The notes: generated from the letters alone by a model not told the origin. 64,000 nt of DNA from Blautia glucerasea (GCF_020537505.1 NZ_JAJBMO010000001.1:62001-126000), one strand, 5' to 3'; counted from the first letter of the stretch, positions 33,951 through 42,504 are shown. Made by a program: numbers and translations.

Positions 33951-34577
33951 TTAATCCTCCTTTTTCAAGATCAGAATCCACTGGTAATCGCCTGCCATGT
34001 AGCCTTTGGTTTTCTCTATGATCAGAAGCGGATCATAAAAAGGAACTCCTATTTCCCTTAATATTTCTTTCGCGTGGTCGCGGGTTCTGGGGAAGCAGCG
34101 GTCTTCCAGGAAATATTCAAAATCTGCCCAGCTTGGATCTGTAACCACTCCAAATGCTCTTAAGGGAATTTTATCTGTGTAATTCTGTATTGCAATTTTC
34201 TCATGTCTGAAATCAATGTCAATAATCGTACAAAGTTCATTATGATTCATGAAATTCATACGCATTTTCACATCAGGGTCGTCGCTGAAATGGTGGGCAC
34301 GTTTGATCTGACTGTAAATCGTCTGACGGGAAACCTGGTATTTCCTGGCAATAGAGGCGATTTTCTCCCCCTGGTCCTGAAGGGCAAGAATCTCGGCGAT
34401 CTGTGGCTGGGTAAAAGAATTCTTTCTTCCTGAGGCATGCTTCTTCAACGCCTGCTCTTCTGCCATACAGCTGTAGCGTCTGGCATTTTCAGAAATTACA
34501 CGTAACCTTTCTATATCCGTTGTGCCAAAAATTTCCTGTATTTGTTCCTCGAAATTTGTATGTTCCCGATCTTTCAT
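33951..34577 (-). CDS. Helix-turn-helix protein paired with the kinase
   Basis: A 208-residue protein. The start is set at the ATG at 34577, which follows GGAAGGTG; the upstream frame runs through the promoter. Residues about 55-93 form a resolvase/Hin-like helix-turn-helix (QIAEILALQDQGEKIASIARKYQVSRQTIYSQIKRAH). The C-terminal half (110-208) is a separate alpha/beta domain with TDPSWADFEYFLEDRCFPRTRD and LLIIEKTKGYMAGDYQW, which I do not recognise by name. It could neutralise or bind the kinase while the N-terminal part binds the palindromic promoter. This two-part layout resembles an antitoxin with DNA-binding and partner-binding domains, by inference. Confidence 0.8.
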   Translation of the reverse strand: MKDREHTNFEEQIQEIFGTTDIERLRVISENARRYSCMAEEQALKKHASGRKNSFTQPQIAEILALQDQGEKIASIARKYQVSRQTIYSQIKRAHHFSDDPDVKMRMNFMNHNELCTIIDIDFRHEKIAIQNYTDKIPLRAFGVVTDPSWADFEYFLEDRCFPRTRDHAKEILREIGVPFYDPLLIIEKTKGYMAGDYQWILILKKED

Positions 34578-34605
34578 TTCATCACCTTCCATTTTTGTTA
34601 TTTCG

Positions 34606-34657
34606 AGTATAACATGGCATAAAAAAAGTGTCAACAAATCAATTGTTGACACTTTTT
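34606..34657 (-). promoter_or_regulatory. Promoter and palindromic operator of the HTH-kinase operon
   Basis: Perfect TTGACA (34634-34629) and TATACT (34611-34606) with 17 bases between. The -35 is within a perfect 15-bp inverted repeat: AAAAAGTGTCAACAA (34623-34637) and its complement (34643-34657) around a 5-base loop. This is well placed for autorepression by the HTH protein. Confidence 0.8.
34621..34657 (-). terminator. Terminator of the amidase gene (same palindrome)
   Basis: On the minus strand the same 15-bp stem ends in TTTTTTT about 30 bases after the amidase stop, so it fits a strong intrinsic terminator as well as an operator. Confidence 0.75.
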
Positions 34658-34687
34658 GACATTGCCAAAGATTGCGTCCCGGAGGAG

Positions 34688-35821
34688 TTATTCTTCTATG
34701 CGGTTGGTGCAAATACCTTTTGCATCAAACTTATATTCCTTGCCAGTGCTTGATTTTACTGTGCATTTTTTGTACATTGCACCGGTTTTGGTGTTAAAGC
34801 AATACCACTTTCCATCTTCGTTCAGCCAGCCGGTATGGGCTTTTCCGTTCTCGCTTGGTTCAAAATAGTAGCGGACATCGTTTACTGTCTTCCAGCCGGA
34901 AAAACGGCGTCCTTTTTTGTCTACATAATAGATTCCGTCATCCAGATTCAGAACTCTGTTCTTCTGTTTTTTCCCTTTGATATAGTAGTAATAATACTTT
35001 CCAGACTTCTTCCATCCGTTCTTTTTATCTGGTGTTACCGTATCCTTTTTGGGCTCCTGTTTTGATACCTGGTTAAAATAACTTACAATTGCCCTTGCAT
35101 CTGCCTGGCCTAATTTTTTCAGCTGCTTATTGGTCCGCAGATATTTATTTGCTTCAGAAGGATTGGAAATAAAGGCATGTTCAATGATCACACCTGGCAG
35201 ATTCTGCTCTACACTTTTCGCAACAATGGCGTAGTAATCTCTTCGTGCGCCATTTGCATAACGGCTTCCATCTGTACTCATCCTGTATTCCATTCCGCCT
35301 GTAGACGAATATCTTTTGGACAACCCAAGTCTGGTCAGCTCCTTGATCACACATTTTCCGAAAAGCTTTTCTTTTTCAGATAAATAAGAGCGGTAAGTTC
35401 CTTTGGAAATCAATACAGACGCACCTTTTACGTAAGGACTTTCGGTGGAATTCACATGCTGGCTTACAAGCAGATCTGCCCCGTAGGATTTCGCTGTAAG
35501 CACCCGGGAATCCAGTGCTTTATACTGTTTTTTGGTACGTGTCATATAGACTTCGATATCTGGATATTTCTGTAATTCTTCCATGGTATAGCAGGCAATT
35601 TTCCAGTTGATGGTGGATTCTTTGTACACATGTCCTTTATGTACCACGTAGGATCCGGAGTCTTTTCCCCCGTGGCCAGGATCCAGTACAACCACATTTT
35701 TCTTGGTAAAAGTTTCTGTTTCTGCGCTGGTTTCCATGCTGGCAAAAGCAGGGAACAAACAGGTCGTAAATACCATTGACAAGGTAAGCAGCACACCAAG
35801 CAGCGTTCTTTTCTTTTTCAT
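34688..35821 (-). CDS. Secreted N-acetylmuramoyl-L-alanine amidase with C-terminal wall-binding repeats
   Basis: A 377-residue peptidoglycan hydrolase that cuts the amide between MurNAc and L-Ala. A signal peptide covers about 1-28. The Amidase_3 domain (about 42-250) shows the zinc ligands in VLDPGHGGKDSG, KESTINWK and SQHVNST, and the catalytic Glu in GVIIEHAFISNP. Residues about 268-377 are four or five Trp/Tyr-Gly repeats of the choline/cell-wall-binding type (NGWKKSGKYYYY, SGWKTVNDVRYYF, TGWLNEDGKWYCF). Its ATG lies 36 bases after the HD-domain gene, so the two may be co-transcribed. Confidence 0.93.
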   Translation of the reverse strand: MKKKRTLLGVLLTLSMVFTTCLFPAFASMETSAETETFTKKNVVVLDPGHGGKDSGSYVVHKGHVYKESTINWKIACYTMEELQKYPDIEVYMTRTKKQYKALDSRVLTAKSYGADLLVSQHVNSTESPYVKGASVLISKGTYRSYLSEKEKLFGKCVIKELTRLGLSKRYSSTGGMEYRMSTDGSRYANGARRDYYAIVAKSVEQNLPGVIIEHAFISNPSEANKYLRTNKQLKKLGQADARAIVSYFNQVSKQEPKKDTVTPDKKNGWKKSGKYYYYYIKGKKQKNRVLNLDDGIYYVDKKGRRFSGWKTVNDVRYYFEPSENGKAHTGWLNEDGKWYCFNTKTGAMYKKCTVKSSTGKEYKFDAKGICTNRIEE

Positions 35822-35857
35822 ACTTCTTTCCCTTCTCTAATCATCTGCAAAGCATTT

Positions 35858-36376
35858 TCAGGCTTCTTCGGCAGGTAGTTTATAAATACTGGTGAGAAGT
35901 TTTTTTCCTGTATTGGTCTTAAATACACGTTCTCTTGCAGTTAAAATCGCCGCTTCGGACATCTCACTTTCATCTGCATTTACAAGGAAATCGGCTTCCA
36001 GAAGGATACGATAATCGATTCCATCTACATTCGTGTAAGTGTGATGGTGACTGACTAAATAATTGATCCGAGACTTCATTTCCGTGTCAATCTCCACATC
36101 TTTCAGGAAATTTTCTACTAATTCCGGGCTCTCTTTTTCCTGGTTTGAACCGTTTGTATCGCCGTATTTTTCCCGGCAGACAGGGCAGGCAATGTCATGG
36201 ATGACCGCTGCGATTTCCAGGGTTTCCTGCTGTCTTTCTGTCAGATTTTCCATCTCACCGATCATTCTGGCGTAGGAATAGACCTTCAGGAAATGGGCGA
36301 TGTCATGCTTGTTTCCGTCGGAATATACTATCATTTTGGTGAGAACATTATTTATGTTTTTTTGAATTTCAGTCAT
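35858..36376 (-). CDS. HD-domain phosphohydrolase
   Basis: A 172-residue protein of the HD superfamily. The start at 36376 follows GGAG; an upstream in-frame ATG adds 11 unlikely residues. Metal-binding motifs are visible: an early His in DIAHFLKVYSYARM, the HD pair in AAVIHDIACP and further His in YLVSHHHTYTNVDG, plus Asp in LLEADFLVNADES. The CPVCREKYG segment adds two cysteines after the HD motif. Substrate (nucleotide or other phosphate) cannot be told. Confidence 0.85.
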   Translation of the reverse strand: MTEIQKNINNVLTKMIVYSDGNKHDIAHFLKVYSYARMIGEMENLTERQQETLEIAAVIHDIACPVCREKYGDTNGSNQEKESPELVENFLKDVEIDTEMKSRINYLVSHHHTYTNVDGIDYRILLEADFLVNADESEMSEAAILTARERVFKTNTGKKLLTSIYKLPAEEA

Positions 36377-36491
36377 GGGTTTTCTCCTATTCTTATCATG
36401 TAAATACACTTAAATTTCCAGCAACCTTATAAATGAAAAATACTTTTCAACTCAGACTGTCCCAGAGCATATAAAAACATTTCAGCATTCT

Positions 36492-37586
36492 TCATTCACC
36501 GCCCTGCAATATATTTCGCTTGGGTTCAGTTGCCATATTTCCAAAAAAGGAACGAAAATCAGCTGGCATAGGTGCTTCCAGAATGATTTTTTTATCCGTG
36601 AAGGGATGGTAAAAAATAAGTTTCCAGGCGTGAAGAGCAGCTCTGGTGAAGAGTTTTTCTTTGCTATTTTTTCTGCCAGTCAATTGTCCTGGGATATTTA
36701 TAGAATCTTCTTTGAACACGTTTTCATGATACAACGTATCTCCCAGAAGAGGATGTCCAAGACTGGCCATATGAACACGGATCTGGTGAGTGCGTCCGGT
36801 TTCCAGATGAAGCTGTACCAGGGATTTATCTTCGCAGCTTTTCAACACTTCATAATAAGTGATGGCGTGTTTGCTTCCTGGAAGAATACTGTCCGGGGAA
36901 GTTGTCATCTTCATGGGATTCTCTGGATCCGGTGCAAGGGGAACCTGAATTTTCCGGTCATATTCCGCTGGAAAATTCCCCTCTACAATGGCCAGATAGG
37001 TTTTCTGTAAACGTCCTTCTTCCCTCTGCTTCTGCAGTCTTGCCGCGGCAACCTGGTTTCTGGCAAATAGCAGAATCCCAGAAGTTTCCTTATCCAGTCT
37101 TCCAACGGAACGGATGCGGGTGGCTTCCCCTTTGCTGCGGAAATAGGCTGCGATCTGGTTGGAAAGGCTGTCCCTGTAGTGACTTCCAGAGGGATGGGTT
37201 ACCATTCCGGCGGGCTTATTTACCGCTAACAGGTCCTGGTCTTCATACAGGATCTGTAAGTTTTGGTAGAGATTCTGTGCGGTTTCCCAGACAGGATCTG
37301 TTGATTTCGGACTTTCCTCATTTAAATTTCTTTCAGAGAAATCCGGCAGCTTTTCTATAGGCGCTTCCAGCTGCCCGGAATCCGTCTCCTTGGTTTCCAG
37401 ACAGACACGTATCACATCCCCCACAGCTGCGTGCTCCGTCACCCGGCACTGTTTTTCATTCTTACAAATGCCCCCTGGCCGAAACTTCGCCTGGCTGATC
37501 TGCTTTTTTGTAAGCCCTGCCTGAACGCGAAGGATATCCCCCACTTTGGAAGGCTCTGTGACTTTTATTTCAAGATATCTTTCCAT
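36492..37586 (-). CDS. RluA-family ribosomal pseudouridine synthase
   Basis: A 364-residue enzyme that isomerises uridine in large-subunit rRNA (RluA/RluC/RluD group). The N-terminal 70 residues form an S4-like RNA-binding unit (VGDILRVQAGLTKKQISQAKFR). The catalytic Asp is in RSVGRLDKETSGILLFARN; HQIRVHMASLGHPLLGD is the second family motif, and YEDQDLLAVNKPAGMVTHPS the first. An insert of about 45 acidic residues separates the S4 unit from the catalytic domain. The exact rRNA position is not determinable. It is 24 bases after the broken YbaK gene, with which it was probably an operon. Confidence 0.93.
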   Translation of the reverse strand: MERYLEIKVTEPSKVGDILRVQAGLTKKQISQAKFRPGGICKNEKQCRVTEHAAVGDVIRVCLETKETDSGQLEAPIEKLPDFSERNLNEESPKSTDPVWETAQNLYQNLQILYEDQDLLAVNKPAGMVTHPSGSHYRDSLSNQIAAYFRSKGEATRIRSVGRLDKETSGILLFARNQVAAARLQKQREEGRLQKTYLAIVEGNFPAEYDRKIQVPLAPDPENPMKMTTSPDSILPGSKHAITYYEVLKSCEDKSLVQLHLETGRTHQIRVHMASLGHPLLGDTLYHENVFKEDSINIPGQLTGRKNSKEKLFTRAALHAWKLIFYHPFTDKKIILEAPMPADFRSFFGNMATEPKRNILQGGE

Positions 37587-37610
37587 ACTTCTATAAACAG
37601 CATTCGGCTC

Positions 37611-37783
37611 TTACATAGGTTTGCACACATCCACCCACTCTTTGTATCCGGAATATTTCTCCATCTCCGGAATGGTGAGTTCGATGGCGCTGTTGCTGCT
37701 GCCGCACTAGATACCTCAAATTCCGGCACCTTGGATTCCATTCCATATTTTGAAAAATATTGCTTTACTTTATCAACTGACAT
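37611..37783 (-). pseudogene. YbaK/EbsC-type aminoacyl-tRNA deacylase remnant, internal deletion
   Basis: The intact start MSVDKVKQYFSKYGMESKVPEF (given here in part; ATG at 37783, GGAGG upstream) is the normal N-terminus of the YbaK/EbsC Cys-tRNA(Pro)/Pro-tRNA deacylase family. After about 27 codons the sequence jumps, in another frame, into the normal C-terminus GSSNSAIELTIPEMEKYS followed by GYKEWVDVCKPM and a stop at 37611. The middle, roughly 100 residues including the active site, is missing, and the length of 173 bases is not a multiple of three. The remaining ORF is out of frame. The gene is therefore a deletion pseudogene. Confidence 0.85.
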
Positions 37784-37903
37784 TTTATTCTGCCTCCAGT
37801 TTTCTGTAATTATGTCATGTTCCGGTTATTTTGGCATCACCACATTAGTGTAGCACAAAATAAAAGTTTATAGAATACCCTAATATTTGATTTAATAATG
37901 GAT

Positions 37904-37933
37904 AAGCCGAAATACACGGTGGTATTTCGGCTT
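37904..37933. terminator. Perfect inverted repeat after the secreted-protein gene
   Basis: AAGCCGAAATAC (37904-37915) and GTATTTCGGCTT (37922-37933), 12 bp with a 6-base loop, 70 bases after the stop of the 38002-39546 gene. The T-run is weak, so termination is probable but not certain. Confidence 0.55.
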
Positions 37934-38001
37934 GTCTGGTTAGGAATGTATTAATTTTCTTTTTGAAATCAGTCTAGCTTCTGCGACCTCTTTTCGTCTC
38001 G

Positions 38002-39546
38002 TTAATATTCACACAGCCTTCCCGCATCATCAATGTAGAACACATTATCTGGTCCGATGTAGTAGCTGTCGCTTCCATCGAAGTACATCACGTTTCCTTC
38101 ACCGTCGTACCAGTAATAGGTGTCACCGGGATCACTTTCCTCTACGTAATCCTCATCTGGAATATAATCCCCTCTTCCCTCTTCTTCGTCCGGAATATAG
38201 TCTCCCCGTCCCTCTTCCTCTGGGATGTAGTCTCCAGCCCCATCATCCGTAGGCTGGGCTTCGTAGGCAACGGAATCAGACTCTCTGGAAAAAGCAGCGC
38301 CGGCATAAATGCTTCCATATCCGGAAATCACAGGACTGATCACCAGCTCACCGTTTCCATCCAGGGTCACATCCGCCACATAGCTTCCACTGTCATTGAC
38401 CAGCTTCAAAGCCGTTGTCCCTAAGGTTACAAAAGTGCCGCTGTCAAAAAGGTATCCGCCTGTTCCATCTGCATTTCTGCTGTTATAGATGGCCCAGGTG
38501 CCCTCTCCGGAGAGCTGGATGCACATGGCATTTAAATCCCCGTACTGATACCAGTTGTCAAAATAGGCGATAAACATTTCCAGGCTTTTTCCGTCTGCGC
38601 TGGGGTCATAGTCCACCGCCTGGTCTGCACTGTTTCCTGTATTTTCCTCTTCTGTAAGCTCTGTCAGTTCCAAAGAGGAAATAGCATCCCGATATTCCTC
38701 CTCCATTTCTTCTGCAAAATCTGCAGCTACTTCATATGCATAAGCAAAGGTATGGGAATCGGTCTGGAAATACAGCATTTTCCATTTGCGGGTGTCTTCA
38801 TTGGTGCCAGTGGTAAACTCCAGTTCATAAGCCGGATATGTGAATTTCTCTGTGTATTCCGGATTCTGGACAGCCGTAAAATCCTTCATATCATATTCGC
38901 AAACCAGGGAAGCAAACTGCTCCATATATTCTTCCGGGGTACCAGTAAATTCCTTGTCATTTAGAGCACTGCAATTGACGATCACCGTCATGGAATCCTC
39001 TGTCATATCGGAATAGAAGTAGCCGCCTTCCCAGCTGGAATTGTTGTAGAGAGGGCGCAGTCCGGTATAGCGTTTATTTGACATGAGAACATAGCTATTC
39101 TTATTTTCAGCCGTCTGCTCATCTGCATTTGTAGTTTCGTCTGTCTTTTCCCCCTGCTCATCTGCAGCCCTGGTAAAAACAGCCTCTTCTCCATTTCCCA
39201 TATGAAGGCTGTCTGCAGAATCCAGGTAAAAGCCTGCCAGCCATACGCCCACCCGGTTGTACATGTCGTATCTGCCATTTCCATCGTTGTATTCCTCTGC
39301 ATATTCCAGATACCCCTGAATGTCCCCGGCTTCTTCCGTGTGATAGACAAAAAGTCCATCTACCGTCAGGGTAAGGGTTTCTTCCGTATCCTTACTTTTC
39401 CAGACACCGGAAAGAGTCTCATAATCCGGTACCGATTCTGATGCCTGGTTTTCTCCTTCTGCTAATACCCGGAAGCTATTTCCCGGCACAGCCACCGCCG
39501 CACACACTGTAAAAACAATCGCTGCTGCAAAAATTTTTCTTCTCAT
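38002..39546 (-). CDS. Secreted acidic protein with GDYIP repeats
   Basis: A 514-residue exported protein of unknown function. A signal peptide covers about 1-29 (KIFAAAIVFTVCAAVAVPG...VLAEG). The mature part begins with a small beta-rich domain (LSGVWKSKDTEETLTLTVDGLFVYH), repeated in style near residues 320-420 (WAIYNSRNADGTGGYLFDSGTF). This resembles lipocalin-like or SmtA-like beta sheets that score how a value differs from a reference. Near 440-475 there are three GDYIPxEE units. The C-terminus is Tyr/Asp/Gly-rich (YYWYDGEGNVMYFDGSDSYY). AGGAGG precedes the ATG. No enzyme motif is visible. Confidence 0.78.
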   Translation of the reverse strand: MRRKIFAAAIVFTVCAAVAVPGNSFRVLAEGENQASESVPDYETLSGVWKSKDTEETLTLTVDGLFVYHTEEAGDIQGYLEYAEEYNDGNGRYDMYNRVGVWLAGFYLDSADSLHMGNGEEAVFTRAADEQGEKTDETTNADEQTAENKNSYVLMSNKRYTGLRPLYNNSSWEGGYFYSDMTEDSMTVIVNCSALNDKEFTGTPEEYMEQFASLVCEYDMKDFTAVQNPEYTEKFTYPAYELEFTTGTNEDTRKWKMLYFQTDSHTFAYAYEVAADFAEEMEEEYRDAISSLELTELTEEENTGNSADQAVDYDPSADGKSLEMFIAYFDNWYQYGDLNAMCIQLSGEGTWAIYNSRNADGTGGYLFDSGTFVTLGTTALKLVNDSGSYVADVTLDGNGELVISPVISGYGSIYAGAAFSRESDSVAYEAQPTDDGAGDYIPEEEGRGDYIPDEEEGRGDYIPDEDYVEESDPGDTYYWYDGEGNVMYFDGSDSYYIGPDNVFYIDDAGRLCEY

Positions 39547-39631
39547 ACTATTTTCCTCCTATTGAAACTTTTAGCTGTTTCTGACACAGTAATTTCTGTT
39601 TACTTATCCCCTTATGTCATCACTCTTCGCC

Positions 39632-39652
39632 AAAGTTTTTTCTAAAAACTTT
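39632..39652. terminator. Hairpin after the MalT-like regulator gene
   Basis: AAAGTTTTT (39632-39640) and AAAAACTTT (39644-39652), 9 bp with a 3-base loop. It is A/T-only, so weak. The same gap (39547-39785) holds the 27-base repeat at 39676-39702. Confidence 0.4.
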
Positions 39653-39675
39653 ATTTGAAAAGATGCACTATCCTG

Positions 39676-39702
39676 GTTACTGTTTTCTCCGTTCACAGCA
39701 AC
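39676..39702. repeat. 27-base GTTACTG...CAGCAAC repeat, copy 1
   Basis: GTTACTGTTTTCTCC followed by GTTCACAGCAAC. It differs at two bases from the copy at 51618-51644 (opposite strand). Ends form an inverted repeat GTTACTGT / ACAGCAAC with one mismatch. Confidence 0.7.
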
Positions 39703-39785
39703 CGATCTTACTTTCTCTATAAACAGAAATCCAGAATGTACTTTCAATATACGGTTTTCCATGCAAAAATAGTATTAACCTTCAG

Positions 39786-42287
39786 TTAGCTTTTTGTTTC
39801 CAGCATCTCCAGAAGATATTTCCGCTTCACCCGCACCTCCCCTGGAATCTCCAGCTTGGAGTAAATCTGGTTGATGTATTGTTTCACAGTTCCTTCTGAT
39901 AAGTATAACTTCTGGGCAATTTCCCGGTTGCTCATATGCTTCGCCATCAGCTCCGTGATCTCCAGTTCCCGGTCAGACAAAACTTTAAACGACTCCGGAT
40001 AGGCCTCCTCTTTTCGAAGCTCTTCACTATTCTTTTCCCATATTTTTCCCAAAGTCAGGATCTGTCTCTGAAATTCTTCTGTAATTCCATAATATGGTCT
40101 TTGCAAAAGATCTGCCAGAAATGGATAATTCTCTACAAATGGCATTAACAGTCCGTCCGGAACCGTCTGCTGGACAGACCTTTTCAAACACTCTGCTGCC
40201 CGGTCTGTTTTTCCAAGCTTCTGGTAGGCTGCCGCCAGCTGAAGCTGCACATGAAGTGCCACCAGATCATAATGAAGATTCTGGCACATAGCTAAAATCC
40301 CCTCACTTTTTCCAATCACCTTTGTGTACTCGCCCTGGGCCAGAGAGACCTGGTTCTCGATCATTTCCATCATAGGGCGCCCTGGAGCGAGAACATTCAC
40401 GGTGAAAAGCTGATGTTCCCGAAAAAGCTGCGGGATCCTTTCCACCTGTTCTGTGATGGCATAATAATAGGCGCATATGCTGTCAAAAATATTTACCCAC
40501 ATGGTATTGTGCCCCTGTAAAAGCTCTTTTCGCCGGTCTTCAAAAGGCTTTTCCGGTTTCTTTTTTGTACAGATAGACAGCCTCTGGGAAAGGAAATCAC
40601 AGCACAGGGCAATACTTTCCTGTTCATTTAACTGCGCACTGGCATAAGCCTGTTCAAGACCGATCTGGGCGTCCACAAAATTCCCGTGCATGAAATCCGC
40701 TTCCGCTTGCATGATCCTCTCTGCCCCCTGACCATGGCCGTTGGTGATCTTGTAATAATGGGGCATACACTCCTTCATTTCTTCCAGTTCCCTATCAAGC
40801 CCTCCGGCTTCTCTGTGAAACATCATCAGCACAGAAGGCGAGCCAAAGGTCCAGCCACCATCCTTCCGGATACTAATAGCTGGTCTTGTCATTTTCTGAC
40901 TGGCGCTGCGGTGAAGCTGGCTCATTTTGGAAATATCATTGTACATAAGAAAGCTTAGGATCAGGTCGCACTCTCCTAACAGATTTCCACGCTCTTCTTC
41001 GCACATCTGAGGGTGTTCTTTTATGGCGGTTAACAGAATTTCTTTTAGCTCCAGCATTCTGGGAATGTTTTTCCAATTGAACATGCTGCGCATAAGAACC
41101 AGAATGGCAAGGGGATATTCTTTTAAAACAGAATGCGGACACTTGTCAAGGGTTTCCAGAACCTGTTCCGGCTTCAGGGAAGACAACAGGATCCCAGCGT
41201 CTTTTTCTATCACTCTCAGCATGGCGGCAAAATCTTCGCTCCCGCGGTACGCTGCCAGCGCATGAATATAATCCCCCTGATTTCCGTACCAGGCGCCATA
41301 ACGGTCATAGTAAAAACTCTGTTTTCCTTTATCCAGAGTCTGAAATGCCTGATGGGCACATTCCTTCATCATATGATGGAACCGGTATGTTTTCCCGTCA
41401 CTTAACCGGGTAACAAACGCATTTTGTCTGGTAAGGGTTTCCAGGATCTGAGATACCTCTTCCCTTCCTGTAACAAATTGTGCCATTTCTTCTGTGAACT
41501 CATCCGCCAGTCCCATGGCGCTTAGAAATTCCCGCCGCTCTTCTGGCAGTGGATTTAGCATGGAAGCGGCGAACATCTGGTAAATATCAGAGGCTTTCCC
41601 TGGCAGTTCCCCTACTTTCAAAAAAGAGCACAGGTTCAGATATACTGCGGAAAACCAGCCTTCACTGGATTTTAGAAGCTGTTCCAGCTGGCTGTCATTT
41701 AACCCGGTTCCGCAGCGGCGGGTATAGGCTGCCAATGCAGGCAGATCCAGCCGCAGATCATCAATGTCGATCTGGTGAAGCCTTCCCCCAAGCTTTACAA
41801 TCCATTCTCCTGTTATAAAATGATCCCGGCTTGCCACGATCAGGTGCACATTCTCCGGAAGCCGTCCTGCCAGTTTGCATAGAAATATGGCTGCTTTTTC
41901 GTCCTTTAACAAATGGAAATCATCTATAAAAATATAACAATCTTTGCATTTTTCCAGCTGATAGCACAAAATATCTGCCAGAAATCCGGATGACGCTTCG
42001 TCCGTGGGGCAATCATAATTCCTTAGAAAGTCCAGACCTGCGAAAGCAAATCCATTCTGCACACTTTTCCAGAAGATGGAAAGGTTGGGGGAATAGATGC
42101 TGATGCGGATCAGCGTGAGCTGGTCTTCCTGGGAAAATCTGGACAGGTACCAGTTTACTGCCGTAGTTTTCCCATAGCCCATTGGGGCGATCAGGGTGGT
42201 CAGCGGATGGCTGGATATGGGCTGCATACATTTTTGTAAACGGTCTGATATGTATATGGAATTGAGGTTTGCTTTTCCTTTTGGCAT
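39786..42287 (-). CDS. MalT-like STAND regulator with LuxR DNA-binding domain
   Basis: An 833-residue transcription activator of the MalT/LAL type. A Walker A motif LIAPMGYGKTTAVNW is at about 32-46, with a Walker B-like CYIFIDDFHLL and NB-ARC-like helical domains. The middle 450 residues are TPR-like. The LuxR helix-turn-helix is at the C-terminus (LSDRELEITELMAKHMSNREIAQKLYLSEGTVKQ pattern, then YINQIYSKLEIPG). Such proteins bind a ligand and ATP, oligomerise and activate nearby genes. The neighbouring secreted-protein gene is downstream in the same direction and is a candidate target. It has a strong promoter at 42327-42355. Confidence 0.9.
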   Translation of the reverse strand: MPKGKANLNSIYISDRLQKCMQPISSHPLTTLIAPMGYGKTTAVNWYLSRFSQEDQLTLIRISIYSPNLSIFWKSVQNGFAFAGLDFLRNYDCPTDEASSGFLADILCYQLEKCKDCYIFIDDFHLLKDEKAAIFLCKLAGRLPENVHLIVASRDHFITGEWIVKLGGRLHQIDIDDLRLDLPALAAYTRRCGTGLNDSQLEQLLKSSEGWFSAVYLNLCSFLKVGELPGKASDIYQMFAASMLNPLPEERREFLSAMGLADEFTEEMAQFVTGREEVSQILETLTRQNAFVTRLSDGKTYRFHHMMKECAHQAFQTLDKGKQSFYYDRYGAWYGNQGDYIHALAAYRGSEDFAAMLRVIEKDAGILLSSLKPEQVLETLDKCPHSVLKEYPLAILVLMRSMFNWKNIPRMLELKEILLTAIKEHPQMCEEERGNLLGECDLILSFLMYNDISKMSQLHRSASQKMTRPAISIRKDGGWTFGSPSVLMMFHREAGGLDRELEEMKECMPHYYKITNGHGQGAERIMQAEADFMHGNFVDAQIGLEQAYASAQLNEQESIALCCDFLSQRLSICTKKKPEKPFEDRRKELLQGHNTMWVNIFDSICAYYYAITEQVERIPQLFREHQLFTVNVLAPGRPMMEMIENQVSLAQGEYTKVIGKSEGILAMCQNLHYDLVALHVQLQLAAAYQKLGKTDRAAECLKRSVQQTVPDGLLMPFVENYPFLADLLQRPYYGITEEFQRQILTLGKIWEKNSEELRKEEAYPESFKVLSDRELEITELMAKHMSNREIAQKLYLSEGTVKQYINQIYSKLEIPGEVRVKRKYLLEMLETKS

Positions 42288-42326
42288 TTCATCCCCTCAC
42301 TCTCTTTGCCTTATATTTATGATTTT

Positions 42327-42355
42327 ATTATAGTAGAAAATAAGGGAAATTCCAA
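42327..42355 (-). promoter_or_regulatory. Promoter of the MalT-like regulator gene
   Basis: TTGGAA (42355-42350) and a perfect TATAAT (42332-42327) with 17 bases between them, 40 bases upstream of the ATG. Confidence 0.8.
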
Positions 42356-42397
42356 TGTATTGTTTGGATTTTTGCAGGAGCTGTATCACTTTTCAGT

Positions 42398-42457
42398 TAC
42401 TGTTCACAGGTAATGTTCCGCGGGGGGTACTGTTCACAGGTAGTGTTCCGCGAGGTG
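42398..42457. repeat. Tandem pair of 30-base TACTGTTCACAGG repeats
   Basis: Two adjacent copies (42398-42427 and 42428-42457) of TACTGTTCACAGGTARTGTTCCGCGRGGKG, differing at three positions. The core CTGTTCACAG is shared with the dispersed 27-base repeat. It lies between the divergent promoters of the MalT-like gene and rsmF. Confidence 0.75.
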
Positions 42458-42475
42458 TTTTTTGTGAACAAGGGT

Positions 42476-42504
42476 TTGACTTCTTTTTGTTCATCCTCTA
42501 TACT
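42476..42504 (+). promoter_or_regulatory. Promoter of the rsmF gene
   Basis: TTGACT (42476-42481) and TATACT (42499-42504) with exactly 17 bases between. The predicted transcript has a 160-base leader. Confidence 0.75.

Noticed and set aside
33951..34712. Longer 253-residue version of the HTH protein
   Set aside because: Its first 45 codons run through the terminator, promoter and operator; the ATG at 34577 has the proper ribosome site.
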